Below, piece by piece: positions 8,801 through 21,285 of a DNA stretch of 64,000 bases. The stretch lies in NCBI GenBank assembly GCA_949126835.1, contig CASBPS010000147.1, forward strand, positions 227,501-291,500. The letters are read 5' to 3'. Position 1 is the stretch's first letter. Each line of letters starts with the position of its first letter. The position numbers and the translations under genes were made by a program. Under the pieces are notes generated by a model, which was not told the DNA's origin, did no database searches, and worked only from the letters and a program-made list of their open reading frames with translations. Source of the DNA: Anisus vortex. Lineage: Eukaryota; Mollusca; Gastropoda; Planorbidae.

Positions 8801-10867
8801 CAATAGCAGATTTCGAGTTTTGGCTTTTTTTCATGCCGTACAAGGACTTAAAACGCAGATTTGTAGTTTTGGCTTCTCCACAAACCTTATAACGACTTGA
8901 CTAGCAGATTTGTGGTAATGGTGCTTCTGTTCTGGCCGTACAACGACTTGAATAGCAGATTTGTGGTTTTGGCTTCTCTTTTCTCCGTAATACAGCAGAT
9001 TTGTGGTTTTGGCTTCTCTACTGGCCGTACAAAAGCAGATTTGTGGTTTTAGCTTTTCCACAATCCGTACAACGACTTGAATAGCAGATTTGTGGTAATG
9101 CTGCTTCTGTTCTGGCCGTACAACGACTTGAATAGCAGATTTGTGGTTTTGGCTTCTCTTTTCTCCGTAATACAGCAGATTTGTGGTTTTGGCTTCTCTA
9201 ATGGCCGTACAAAAGCAGATTTGTGGTTTTGGCTTCTCCAGAAACCGTACAACGACTTGAAAAGCAGATTTCTGGTTTTGGCTCCTTTTCTGGCCGTACA
9301 AAAGCAGATTTGTGGTTTTGGCTTTTCCACAATCCGTACAACGTCTTGAATAGCAGATTTCTGGTTTTGGCTCCTTTTCTGGCCGTACAAAAGCAGATTT
9401 GTGGTTTTGGCTTTTCCACAATCCGTACAACGACTTGAATAGCAGATTTCTAGTTTTGGCTTCTTTTCTGGCCGTACAAGGACTTAAAACGCAGATTTGT
9501 TGTTTTGGCTTCTCCACAAATTGTACAACGACTTGACTAACAGATTTGTGGTAATGGTGCTTCTGTTCTGGCCTTACAACGACTTGAATAGCAGATTTGT
9601 GGATTTGGCTTCTCTTTTCGCCTTAATACAGCAGATTTGTGGTTTTGGCTTCTCTACTGGACGTACAAAGGCAGATTTGTGGTTTTGGCTTCTCCAGAAA
9701 CCATACGACTTGAAAAGCAGATTTCTGGTTTTGGCTCCTTTTCTGGCTGTACAAAAGCAGATTTGTGGTTTTGGCTTTTCCACAATCCGTACAACGTCTT
9801 GAATAGCAGATTTCTTGTTTTGGCTTCTTTTCTGACCGTAAAACAGCAGATTTGTGGTTTTGGCTTCTCCAAAAACCATACAACGACTTGAATAGCAGAT
9901 TTGTGGTTTTGGCTTCTCTACTGGCCGTACAAAAGTAGATTTGTGGTTTTGGCTTCTCCAGAAACCGTACACCGAATTGAAAAGCAGATTTCTGGTTTTG
10001 GCTCCTTTTCTGGCCGTACAAAAGCAGATTTGTGGTTTTGGCTTTTCCACAATCCGTACAACGTCTTGAATAGCAGATTTCTGGTTTTGGTTCCTTTTCT
10101 GGCCGTACAAAAGCAGATTTGTGGTTTTAGCTTTTCCACAATCCGTACAACGACTTGAATAGCAGATTTCTAGTTTTGGCTTCTTTTCTGGCCGTACAAG
10201 GACTTAAAACGCAGATTTGTTGTTTTGGCTTCTCCACAAATTGTACAACGACTTGACTAGCAGATTTGTGGTAATGGTGCTTCTGTTCTGGCCTTACAAC
10301 GACTTGAATAGCAGATTTGTGGTTTTGGCTTCTCTTTTCGCCTTAAAACAGCAGATTTGTGGTTTTGGCTTCTCTACTGGACGTACAAAGGCAGATTTGT
10401 GGTTTTGGCTTCTCCAGAAATCGTACAACGACTTGAAAAGCAGATTTCTGGTTTTGGCTCCTTTTCTGGCCGTACAAAAGCAGATTTGTGGTTTTAGCTT
10501 TTCCACAATCCGTACAACGACTTGAATAGCAGATTTCTAGTTTTGGCTTCTTTACTGGCCGTACAAGGACTTAAAAAGCAGATTTGCTGTTTTGGCTTCT
10601 CTTTTCGCCGTAATACAGCAGATTTGTGGTTTTGGCTTCTCTACTGGCCGTACAAAAGCAGATTTGTAATTTTGGCTTCTCCAGAAACCGTACAACGACT
10701 TAAAAAGCAGATTTCTAGTTTTGGCTCCTTTTCTGGCCGTACAAAAGCAGATTTGTGGTTTTGGCTTTTCCACAATCCGTACAACGTCTTGAATAGCAGA
10801 TTTCTTGTTTTGGCTTCTTTTCTGGCCGTAAAACAGCAGATTTGTGGTTTTGGTTTTTCCAAAATCC
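5799..10867. repeat. 5,069-bp higher-order repeat, copy 2
   Basis: Every landmark of copy 1 returns exactly 5,069 bp later, for example the 2-bp deletion near 7,276 and the TTTCATGCC unit near 8,830. At the diagnostic sites compared, copies 2 and 3 are indistinguishable and share the CTGTAC state (near 6,987) that copy 1 lacks, so 2 and 3 are the more recently separated pair. Confidence 0.9.
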
Positions 10868-13800
10868 GTACAACGACTTGAAAAGCAGATTTCTGGTTTT
10901 GGCTCCTTTTCTGGCCGTACAAAAGCAGATTTGTGGTTTTGGCTTTTCCACAATCCGTACAACGATTTGAATAGCAGATTTCTAGTTTTGGCTTCTTTTC
11001 TGGCCGTACATGGACTTAAAACGCAGATTTGTTGTTTTGGCTTCTCCACAAACCGTACAACGACTTGACTAGCAGATTTGTGGTAATGGTGCTTCTGTTC
11101 TGGCCGTACAACGACTTGAATAGCAGATTTGTGGTTTTGGCTTCTCTTTTCGCCGTAATACAGCAGATTTGTGGTTTTGGCTTCTCTACTGGCCGTACAA
11201 AAGCAGATTTGTGGTTTTGGCTTCTCCAGAAACCGTACAACGACTTGAAAAGCAGATTTCTGGTTTTGGCTCTTTTTCTGGCCGTACAAAAGCAGATTTG
11301 TGGTTTTGGCTTTTCCACAATCCGTACAACGTCTTGAATAGCAGATTTCTTGTATTGGCTTCTTTTCTGGCCGTAAAACAGCAGATTTGTGGTTTTGGCT
11401 TCTCCAGAAACTGTACAACGACTTGAAAAGAGGATTTGTGGTTTTAGCTTCTCTTTTGGCCGTAACACAGCAGATTTATGGTTTTGGCTCTCTCCACAAA
11501 CCGTACAACGACATGAATAGCAGATTTCTAGTTTTGGCTTCTTTTCTGGCCGTACAAGGACTTAAAAAGCAGATTTGTTGTTTTGGCTTCTCCACAAACC
11601 GTACAACGACTTGACTAGCAGATTTGTGGTAATGGTGCTTCTGTTCTGGCAGTACAACGACTTGAATAGAAGATTTGTGGTTTTGGCTTTTCTTTTCGCC
11701 GTAATACAGCAGATTTGTGGTTTTGGCTTCTCTACTGGCCGTACAAAAGCAGATTTGTGGTTTTGGCTTCTCCAGACACCGTACAACGACTTGAAAAGCA
11801 GATTTCTGGTTTTGGCTCCTTTTCTGGCCGTACAAAAGCAGATTTGTGGTTTTAGCTTTTCCACAATCCGTACAACGACTAGAATAGCAGATTTCTTGTT
11901 TTGGCTTCTTTTCTGGCCGTAAAACAGCAGATTTATGGTTTTGGCTCTCTCCACAAACCGTACAACGACTTGAATAGCAGATTTCTAGTTTTGGCTTCTT
12001 TACTGGCCGTACAAGGACTTAAAAAGCAGATTTGCTGTTTTGGCTTCTCCACAAACTGTACAACGACTTGACTTGCAGATTTGTGGTAATGCTGCTTCTG
12101 TTCTGGCCGTACAACGACTTGAATAGCAGATTTGTGGTTTTGGCTTCTCTTTTCGCCGTAATACAGCAGATTTGTGGTTTTGGCTTCTCTACTGGCCGTA
12201 CAAAAGCAGATTTGTAGTTTTGGCTTCTCCAGAAACCGTACAACGACTTGAAAAGCAGATTTCTGGTTTTGGCTCCTTTTCTGGCCGTACAAAAGCAGAT
12301 TTGTGGTTTTGGCTTTTCCACAATCCGTACAACGTCTTGAATAGCGATTTCTGGTTTTGGCTCCTTTTCTGGCCGTACAAAAGCAGATTTGTGGTTTTGG
12401 CTTTTCCACAATCCGTACAACGACTTGAATAGCAGATTTCTAGTTTTGGCTTCTTTTCTGGCCGTACAAGGACTTAAAACGCAGATTTGTTGTTTTGGCT
12501 TCTCCACAAATTGTACAACGACTTGACTAACAGATTTGTGGTAATGGTGCTTCTGTTCTGGCCTTACAACGACTTGAATAGCAGATTTGTGGATTTGGCT
12601 TCTCTTTCCGCCTTAATACAGCAGATTTGTGGTTTTGGCTTCTCTACTGGACGTACAAAGGCAGATTTGTGGTTTTGGCTTCTCCAGAAACCATACGACT
12701 TGAAAAGCAGATTTCTGGTTTTGGCTCCTTTTCTGGCTGTACAAAAGCAGATTTGTGGTTTTGGCTTTTCCAAAATCCGTACAACGTCTTGAATAGCAGA
12801 TTTCTTGTTTTGGCTTCTTTTCTGACCGTAAAACAGCAGATTTGTGGTTTTGGCTTCTCCAAAAACCATACAACGACTTGAATAGCAGATTTGTGGTTTT
12901 GGCTTCTCTACTGGCCGTACAAAAGTAGATTTGTGGTTTTGGCTTCTCCAGAAACCGTACACCGAATTGAAAAGCAGATTTCTGGTTTTGGCTCCTTTTC
13001 TGGCCGTACAAAAGCAGATTTGTGGTTTTGGCTTTTCCACAATCCGTACAACGTCTTGAATAGCAGATTTCTGGTTTTGGTTCCTTTTCTGGCCGTACAA
13101 AAGCAGATTTGTGGTTTTAGCTTTTCCACAATCCGTACAACGACTTGAATAGCAGATTTCTAGTTTTGGCTTCTTTTCTGGCCGTACAAGGACTTAAAAC
13201 GCAGATTTGTTGTTTTGGCTTCTCCACAAATTGTACAACGACTTGACTAGCAGATTTGTGGTAATGGTGCTTCTGTTCTGGCCTTACAACGACTTGAATA
13301 GCAGATTTGTGGTTTTGGCTTCTCTTTTCGCCTTAAAACAGCAGATTTGTGGTTTTGGCTTCTCTACTGGACGTACAAAGGCAGATTTGTGGTTTTGGCT
13401 TCTCCAGAAATCGTACAACGACTTGAAAAGCAGATTTCTGGTTTTGGCTCCTTTTCTGGCCGTACAAAAGCAGATTTGTGGTTTTAGCTTTTCCACAATC
13501 CGTACAACGACTTGAATAGCAGATTTCTAGTTTTGGCTTCTTTACTGGCCGTACAAGGACTTAAAAAGCAGATTTGCTGTTTTGGCTTCTCTTTTCGCCG
13601 TAATACAGCAGATTTGTGGTTTTGGCTTCTCTACTGGCCGTACAAAAGCAGATTTGTAATTTTGGCTTCTCCAGAAACCGTACAACGACTTAAAAAGCAG
13701 ATTTCTAGTTTTGGCTCCTTTTCTGGCCGTACAAAAGCAGATTTGTGGTTTTGGCTTTTCCACAATCCGTACAACGTCTTGAATAGCAGATTTCTTGTTT

Positions 13801-15936
13801 TGGCTTCTTTTCTGGCCGTAAAACAGCAGATTTGTGGTTTTGGTTTTTCCAAAATCCGTACAACGACTTCAATAGCAGATTTCGAGTTTTGGCTTTTTTT
13901 CATGCCGTACAAGGACTTAAAACGCAGATTTGTAGTTTTGGCTTCTCCACAAACCTTATAACGACTTGACTAGCAGATTTGTGGTAATGGTGCTTCTGTT
14001 CTGGCCGTACAACGACTTGAATAGCAGATTTGTGGTTTTGGCTTCTCTTTTCTCCGTAATACAGCAGATTTGTGGTTTTGGCTTCTCTACTGGCCGTACA
14101 AAAGCAGATTTGTGGTTTTAGCTTTTCCACAATCCGTACAACGACTTGAATAGCAGATTTGTGGTAATGCTGCTTCTGTTCTGGCCGTACAACGACTTGA
14201 ATAGCAGATTTGTGGTTTTGGCTTCTCTTTTCTCCGTAATACAGCAGATTTGTGGTTTTGGCTTCTCTAATGGCCGTACAAAAGCAGATTTGTGGTTTTG
14301 GCTTCTCCAGAAACCGTACAACGACTTGAAAAGCAGATTTCTGGTTTTGGCTCCTTTTCTGGCCGTACAAAAGCAGATTTGTGGTTTTGGCTTTTCCACA
14401 ATCCGTACAACGTCTTGAATAGCAGATTTCTGGTTTTGGCTCCTTTTCTGGCCGTACAAAAGCAGATTTGTGGTTTTGGCTTTTCCACAATCCGTACAAC
14501 GACTTGAATAGCAGATTTCTAGTTTTGGCTTCTTTTCTGGCCGTACAAGGACTTAAAACGCAGATTTGTTGTTTTGGCTTCTCCACAAATTGTACAACGA
14601 CTTGACTAACAGATTTGTGGTAATGGTGCTTCTGTTCTGGCCTTACAACGACTTGAATAGCAGATTTGTGGATTTGGCTTCTCTTTTCGCCTTAATACAG
14701 CAGATTTGTGGTTTTGGCTTCTCTACTGGACGTACAAAGGCAGATTTGTGGTTTTGGCTTCTCCAGAAACCATACGACTTGAAAAGCAGATTTCTGGTTT
14801 TGGCTCCTTTTCTGGCTGTACAAAAGCAGATTTGTGGTTTTGGCTTTTCCACAATCCGTACAACGTCTTGAATAGCAGATTTCTTGTTTTGGCTTCTTTT
14901 CTGACCGTAAAACAGCAGATTTGTGGTTTTGGCTTCTCCAAAAACCATACAACGACTTGAATAGCAGATTTGTGGTTTTGGCTTCTCTACTGGCCGTACA
15001 AAAGTAGATTTGTGGTTTTGGCTTCTCCAGAAACCGTACACCGAATTGAAAAGCAGATTTCTGGTTTTGGCTCCTTTTCTGGCCGTACAAAAGCAGATTT
15101 GTGGTTTTGGCTTTTCCACAATCCGTACAACGTCTTGAATAGCAGATTTCTGGTTTTGGTTCCTTTTCTGGCCGTACAAAAGCAGATTTGTGGTTTTAGC
15201 TTTTCCACAATCCGTACAACGACTTGAATAGCAGATTTCTAGTTTTGGCTTCTTTTCTGGCCGTACAAGGACTTAAAACGCAGATTTGTTGTTTTGGCTT
15301 CTCCACAAATTGTACAACGACTTGACTAGCAGATTTGTGGTAATGGTGCTTCTGTTCTGGCCTTACAACGACTTGAATAGCAGATTTGTGGTTTTGGCTT
15401 CTCTTTTCGCCTTAAAACAGCAGATTTGTGGTTTTGGCTTCTCTACTGGACGTACAAAGGCAGATTTGTGGTTTTGGCTTCTCCAGAAATCGTACAACGA
15501 CTTGAAAAGCAGATTTCTGGTTTTGGCTCCTTTTCTGGCCGTACAAAAGCAGATTTGTGGTTTTAGCTTTTCCACAATCCGTACAACGACTTGAATAGCA
15601 GATTTCTAGTTTTGGCTTCTTTACTGGCCGTACAAGGACTTAAAAAGCAGATTTGCTGTTTTGGCTTCTCTTTTCGCCGTAATACAGCAGATTTGTGGTT
15701 TTGGCTTCTCTACTGGCCGTACAAAAGCAGATTTGTAATTTTGGCTTCTCCAGAAACCGTACAACGACTTAAAAAGCAGATTTCTAGTTTTGGCTCCTTT
15801 TCTGGCCGTACAAAAGCAGATTTGTGGTTTTGGCTTTTCCACAATCCGTACAACGTCTTGAATAGCAGATTTCTTGTTTTGGCTTCTTTTCTGGCCGTAA
15901 AACAGCAGATTTGTGGTTTTGGTTTTTCCAAAATCC
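10868..15936. repeat. 5,069-bp higher-order repeat, copy 3
   Basis: Third copy, matching copy 2 at all compared sites. The match breaks at about 15,948, where a fourth copy would read CGACTTGAAAAG but the sequence reads CGACTTCAATAGCAG, the continuation normally found after the left 2,079-bp member. The last third, from about 13,860, is also the start of a long segment copied at 32,583 and onward (offset 18,722). Confidence 0.9.
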
Positions 15937-18394
15937 GTACAACGACTTCAATAGCAGATTTCGAGTTTTGGCTTTTTTTCTGGCCGTACAAGGACTTAAA
16001 ACGCAGATTTGTAGTTTTGGCTTCTCCACAAACCGTACAACGACTTGACTAGCAGATTTGTGGTAATGGTGCTTCTGTTCTGGCCGTACAACGACTTGAA
16101 TAGCAGATTTGTGGTTTTGGCTTCTCTTTTCTCCGTAATACAGCAGATTTGTGGTTTTGGCTTCTCTACTGGCCGTACAAAAGCAGATTTGTGGTTTTAG
16201 CTTTTCCACAATCCGTACAACGACTTGAATAGCAGATTTGTGGTAATGCTGCTTCTGTTCTGGCCGTACAACGACTTGAATAGCAGATTTGTGGTTTTGG
16301 CTTCTCTTTTCGCCGTAATACAGCAGATTTGTGGTTTTGGCTTCTCCAGAAACCGTACAACGACTTGAAAAGCAGATTTCTGGTTTTGGCTCCTTTTCTG
16401 GCCGTACAAAAGCAGATTTGTGGTTTTGGCTTTTCCACAATCCGTACAACGTTCTGAATAGCAGATTTATTTTTGGCTTCTTTTCTGGCCGTAAAACAGC
16501 AGATTTGTGGTTTTGGCTTCTCCAGAAACCGTACAACGACTTGAAAAGCAGATTTCTGGTTTTGGCTCTTTTTCTGGCCGTACAAAAGCAGATTTGTGGT
16601 TTTGGTTTTTCCACAATCCGTAAAACGACTTGAATAGCAGATTTCTAGTTTTGGCTTCTTTTCTGGCCGTACATGGACTTAAAACGCAGATTTGTTGTTT
16701 TGGCTTCTCCACAAACCGTACAACGACTTGACTAGCAGATTTGTGGTAATGGTGCTTCTGTTCTGGCCGTACAACGACTTGAATAGCAGATTTGTGGTTT
16801 TGGCTTCTCTTTTCGCCGTAATACAGCAGATTTGTGGTTTTGGCTTCTCTACTGGCCGTACAAAAGCAGATTTGTGGTTTTGGCTTCTCCAGAAACCGTA
16901 CAACGACTTGAAAAGCAGATTTCTGGTTTTGGCTCCTTTTCTGGCCGTACAAAAGCAGATTTGTGGTTTTGGCTTTTCAACAATCCGTACAACGTCTTGA
17001 ATAGCAGATTTCTTGTATTGGCTTATTTTCTGGCCGTAAAACAGCAGATTTGTGGTTTTGGCTTCTCCAGAAACTGTACAACGACTTAAAAAGCAGATTT
17101 CTGGTTTTGGCTCCTTTTCTGGCCGTACAAAAGCAGATTTGTGGTTTTGGTTTTTCCACAATCCGTAAAACGACTTGAATAGCAGATTTCTAGTTTTGGC
17201 TTCTTTTCTGGCGTAAAACAGCAGATTTGTGGTTTTGGCTTCTCCAGAAATGGTACAACGACTTGAAAAGCAGATTTCTGGTTTTGGCTCCTTTTCTGGC
17301 CGTACAAAAGCAGATTTGTGGTTTTGGCTTTTCCACAGTCCGTACAACGACTTGAATAGCAGATTTCTTTTTTTGGCTCCTTTTCTGGCCGTACAACGAC
17401 TTGAAAAAAAGATTTGTTTTTTTAGCTTCTCTTTTGGCCGTAACACAGCAGATTTATGGTTTTGGCTTCTCTTTTGGCCGTAAAACAGCAGATTTATGGT
17501 TTTGGCTCTCTCCACAAACCGTACAACGACTTGAATAGCAGATTTCTAGTTTTGGCTTCTTTTTTGGCCGTAACACAGCAGATTTATGGTTTTGGCTTCT
17601 CTTTTGGCCGTAACACAGCAGATTTATGGTTTTGGCTCTCTCCACAAACCGTACAACGACATGAATAGCAGATTTCTAGTTTTGGCTTCTTTTCTGGCCG
17701 TACAAGGACTTAAAAAGCAGATTTGTTGTTTTGGCTTCTCCACAAACCGTACAACGACTTGACTAGCAGATTTGTGGTAATGGTGCTTCTGTTCTGGCAG
17801 TACAACGACTTGAATAGAAGATTTGTGGTTTTGGCTTCTCTTTTCGCCGTAATACAGCAGATTTGTGGTTTTGGCTTCTCTACTGGCCGTACAAAAGCAG
17901 ATTTGTGGTTTTGGCTTCTCCAGACACCGTACAACGACTTGAAAAGCAGATTTCTGGTTTTGGCTCCTTTTCTGGCCGTACAAAAGCAGATTTGTGGTTT
18001 TAGCTTTTCCACAATCCGTACAACGACTAGAATAGCAGATTTCTTGTTTTGGCTTCTTTTCTGGCCGTAAAACAGCAGATTTATGGTTTTGGCTCTCTCC
18101 ACAAACCGTACAACGACTTGAATAGCAGATTTCTAGTTTTGGCTTCTTTACTGGCCGTACAAGGACTTAAAAAGCAGATTTGCTGTTTTGGCTTCTCCAC
18201 AAACCGTACAACGACTTGACTTACAGATTTGTGGTAATGCTGCTTCTGTTCTGGCCGTACAACGACTTGAATAGCAGATTTGTGGTTTTGGCTTCTCTTT
18301 TCGCCGTAATACAGCAGATTTGTGGTTTTGGCTTCTCTACTGGCCGTACAAAAGCAGATTTGTGGTTTTGGCTTCTCTACTGGCCGTACAAAAG
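15937..18394. repeat. Linker block 1 between the 5,069-bp and 2,891-bp arrays
   Basis: Mixed modules holding several landmarks: a 38-bp monomer (GCAGATTTATTTTTGGC near 16,461), a TGGCGTAAAAC unit lacking one C (near 17,210), the A7/T7 unit (17,404-17,423), two 50-bp units (near 17,505 and 17,625) and the TGGCAGTAC unit (near 17,796). About 16,500-18,350 returns at 27.07-28.92 kb (offset 10,568), and parts return four or more times further right. An A unit with TCTCTACTGG is doubled in tandem near 18,335-18,415. Confidence 0.85.
17404..17423. repeat. A7-GATTTG-T7 inverted repeat in a landmark monomer
   Basis: Seven A, GATTTG, then seven T form a perfect 7-bp inverted repeat with a six-base loop, created by base changes in an otherwise ordinary unit (the CTTGAAAAGAGGATTTGTGG form at 1,284 shows the likely ancestral layout). 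It occurs ten times in the window: 17,404; 27,972; 36,126; 37,840; 42,626; 47,598; 51,708; 56,221; 60,168; 63,211. It is absent from the 5,069-bp and 2,891-bp units, so it marks linker-derived blocks. Confidence 0.88.
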
Positions 18395-21285
18395 CAGATT
18401 TGTGGTTTTGGCTTCTCCAGAAAATGTACAACGACTTGAAAAGCAGATTTCTGGTTTTGGCTCCTTTTCTGGCCGTACAAAAGCAGATTTGTGGTTTTGG
18501 CTTTTCCACAATCCGTACAACGTCTTGAATAGCAGATTTCTGGTTTTGGCTCCTTTTCTGGCCGTACAAAAGCAGATTTGTGGTTTTGGCTTTTCCACAA
18601 TCCGTACAACGACTTGAATAGCAGATTTCTAGTTTTGGCTTCTTTTCTGGCCGTACAAGGACTTAAAACGCAGATTTGTTGTTTTGGCTTCTCCACAAAT
18701 TGTACAACGACTTGACTAACAGATTTGTGGTAATGGTGCTTTTGTTCTGGCCTTACAACGACTTGAATAGCAGATTTGTGGTTTTGGCTTCTCTTTTCGC
18801 CGTAATACAGCAGATTTGTGGTTTTGGCTTCTCTACTGGCCGTACAAAAGCAGATTTGTGGTTTTGGCTTCCCCAGAAACCGTACAACGACTTGAAAAGC
18901 AGATTTCTGGTTTTGGCTCCTTTTCTGGCCGTACAAAAGCAGATTTGTGGTTTTGGCTTTTCCACAATCCGTACAACTTCTTGAATAGCAGATTTCTTGT
19001 TTTGGCTTCTTTTCTGACCGTAAAACAGATGATTTGTGGTTTTGGCTTCTCCAAAAACCATACAACGACTTGAATAGCAGATTTGTCGTTTTGGCTTCTC
19101 TACTGGCCGTACAAAAGTAGATTTGTGGTTTTGGCTTCTCCAGAAACCGTACACCGAATTGAAAAGCAAATTTCTGGTTTTGGCTCCTTTTCTGGCCGTA
19201 CAAAAGCAGATTTGTGGTTTTGGCTTTTCCACAATCCGTACAACGTCTTGAATAGCAGATTTCTGGTTTTGGCTCCTTTTCTGGCCGTACAAAAGCAGAT
19301 TTGTGGTTTTGGCTTTTCCACAATCCGTACAACGACTTGAATAGCAGATTTCTAGTTTTGGCTTCTTTTCTGGCCGTACAAGGACTTAAAACGCAGATTT
19401 GTTGTTTTGGCTTCTCCACAAATTGTACAACGACTTGACTAACAGATTTGTGGTAATGGTGCTTCTGTTCTGGCCTTACAACGACTTGAATAGCAGATTT
19501 GTGGATTTGGCTTCTCTTTTCGCCTTAATACAGCAGATTTGTGGTTTTGGCTTCTCTACTGGACGTACAAAGGCAGATTTGTGGTTTTGGCTTCTCCAGA
19601 AACCATACGACTTGAAAAGCAGATTTCTGGTTTTGGCTCCTTTTCTGGCTGTACAAAAGCAGATTTGTGGTTTTGGCTTTTCCACAATCCGTACAACGTC
19701 TTGAATAGCAGATTTCTTGTTTTGGCTTCTTTTCTGACCGTAAAACAGCAGATTTGTGGTTTTGGCTTCTCCAAAAACCATACAACGACTTGAATAGCAG
19801 ATTTGTGGTTTTGGCTTCTCTACTGGCCGTACAAAAGTAGATTTGTGGTTTTGGCTTCTCCAGAAACCGTACACCGAATTGAAAAGCAGATTTCTGGTTT
19901 TGGCTCCTTTTCTGGCCGTACAAAAGCAGATTTGTGGTTTTGGCTTTTCCACAATCCGTACAACGTCTTGAATAGCAGATTTCTGGTTTTGGTTCCTTTT
20001 CTGGCCGTACAAAAGCAGATTTGTGGTTTTAGCTTTTCCACAATCCGTACAACGACTTGAATAGCAGATTTCTAGTTTTGGCTTCTTTTCTGGCCGTACA
20101 AGGACTTAAAACGCAGATTTGTTGTTTTGGCTTCTCCACAAATTGTACAACGACTTGACTAGCAGATTTGTGGTAATGGTGCTTCTGTTCTGGCCTTACA
20201 ACGACTTGAATAGCAGAATTGTGGTTTTGGCTTCTCTTTTCGCCTTAAAACAGCAGATTTGTGGTTTTGGCTTCTCTACTGGACGTACAAAGGCAGATTT
20301 GTGGTTTTGGCTTCTCCAGAAATAGTACAACGACTTGAAAAGCAGATTTCTGGTTTTGGCTCCTTTTCTGGCCGTACAAAAGCAGAATTGTGGTTTTAGC
20401 TTTTCCACAATCCGTACAACGACTTGAATAGCAGATTTCTAGTTTTGGCTTCTTTACTGGCCGTACAAGGACTTAAAAAGCAGATTTGCTGTTTTGGCTT
20501 CTCTTTTCGCCGTAATACAGCAGATTTGTGGTTTTGGCTTCTCTACTGGCCGTACAAAAGCAGATTTGTAATTTTGGCTTCTCCAGAAACCGTACAACGA
20601 CTTAAAAAGCAGATTTCTAGTTTTGGCTCCTTTTCTGGCCGTAAAACAGCAGATTTGTGGTTTTGGTTTTTCCAAAATCCGTACAACGACTTCAATAGCA
20701 GATTTCGAGTTTTGGCTTTTTTTCTGGCCGTACAAGGACTTAAAACGCAGATTTGTAGTTTTGGCTTCTCCACAAACCGTACAACGACTTGACTAGCAGA
20801 TTTGTGGTAATGGTGCTTCTGTTCTGGCCGTACAACGACTTGAATAGCAGATTTGTGGTTTTGGCTTCTCTTTTCTCCGTAATACAGCAGATTTGTGGTT
20901 TTGGCTTCTCTACTGGCCGTACAAAAGCAGATTTGTGGTTTTAGCTTTTCCACAATCCGTACAACGACTTGAATAGCAGATTTGTGGTAATGCTGCTTCT
21001 GTTCTGGCCGTACAACGACTTGAATAGCAGATTTGTGGTTTTGGCTTCTCTTTTCGCCGTAATACAGCAGATTTGTGGTTTTGGCTTCTCTAATGGCCGT
21101 ACAAAAGCAGATTTGTGGTTTTGGCTTCTCCAGAAACCGTACAACGACTTGAATAGCAGATTTCTGGTTTTGGCTCCTTTTCTGGCCGTACAAAAGCAGA
21201 TTTGTGGTTTTGGCTTTTCCACAATCCGTACAACGTTCTGAATAGCAGATTTCTTGTTTTGGCTTCTTTTCTGGCCGTAAAACAG
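18395..21285. repeat. 2,891-bp higher-order repeat, copy 1
   Basis: First of three head-to-tail copies. It opens with the CCAGAAAATGTAC unit (near 18,418) and contains the CTTCCCCAG unit (near 18,869), ACAACTTCTTG (near 18,975), ACAGATGATTTG (near 19,025), a 723-bp then a 720-bp module, GCAGAATTGTGG units (near 20,214 and 20,384) and GAAATAGTAC (near 20,320). Part of it is homologous to the 2,079-bp repeat of the first array, but with its own substitutions. Confidence 0.88.

Noticed and set aside
730..15936. The three 5,069-bp copies as a pure assembly duplication artefact
   Set aside because: Copy 1 differs from copies 2 and 3 at several sites and each copy has different outer neighbours. 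An artefact affecting copies 2 and 3 cannot be excluded without reads.
17404..17423. Intrinsic transcription terminator at the A7/T7 hairpin
   Set aside because: The stem is only seven A-T pairs with no GC-rich part, and no transcription unit lies upstream. It is better seen as a mutated monomer.
15937..18394. Linker block as a transposable element insertion
   Set aside because: It consists of the same monomers in the same orientation, with no terminal repeats, target-site duplication or transposase/reverse transcriptase coding potential.
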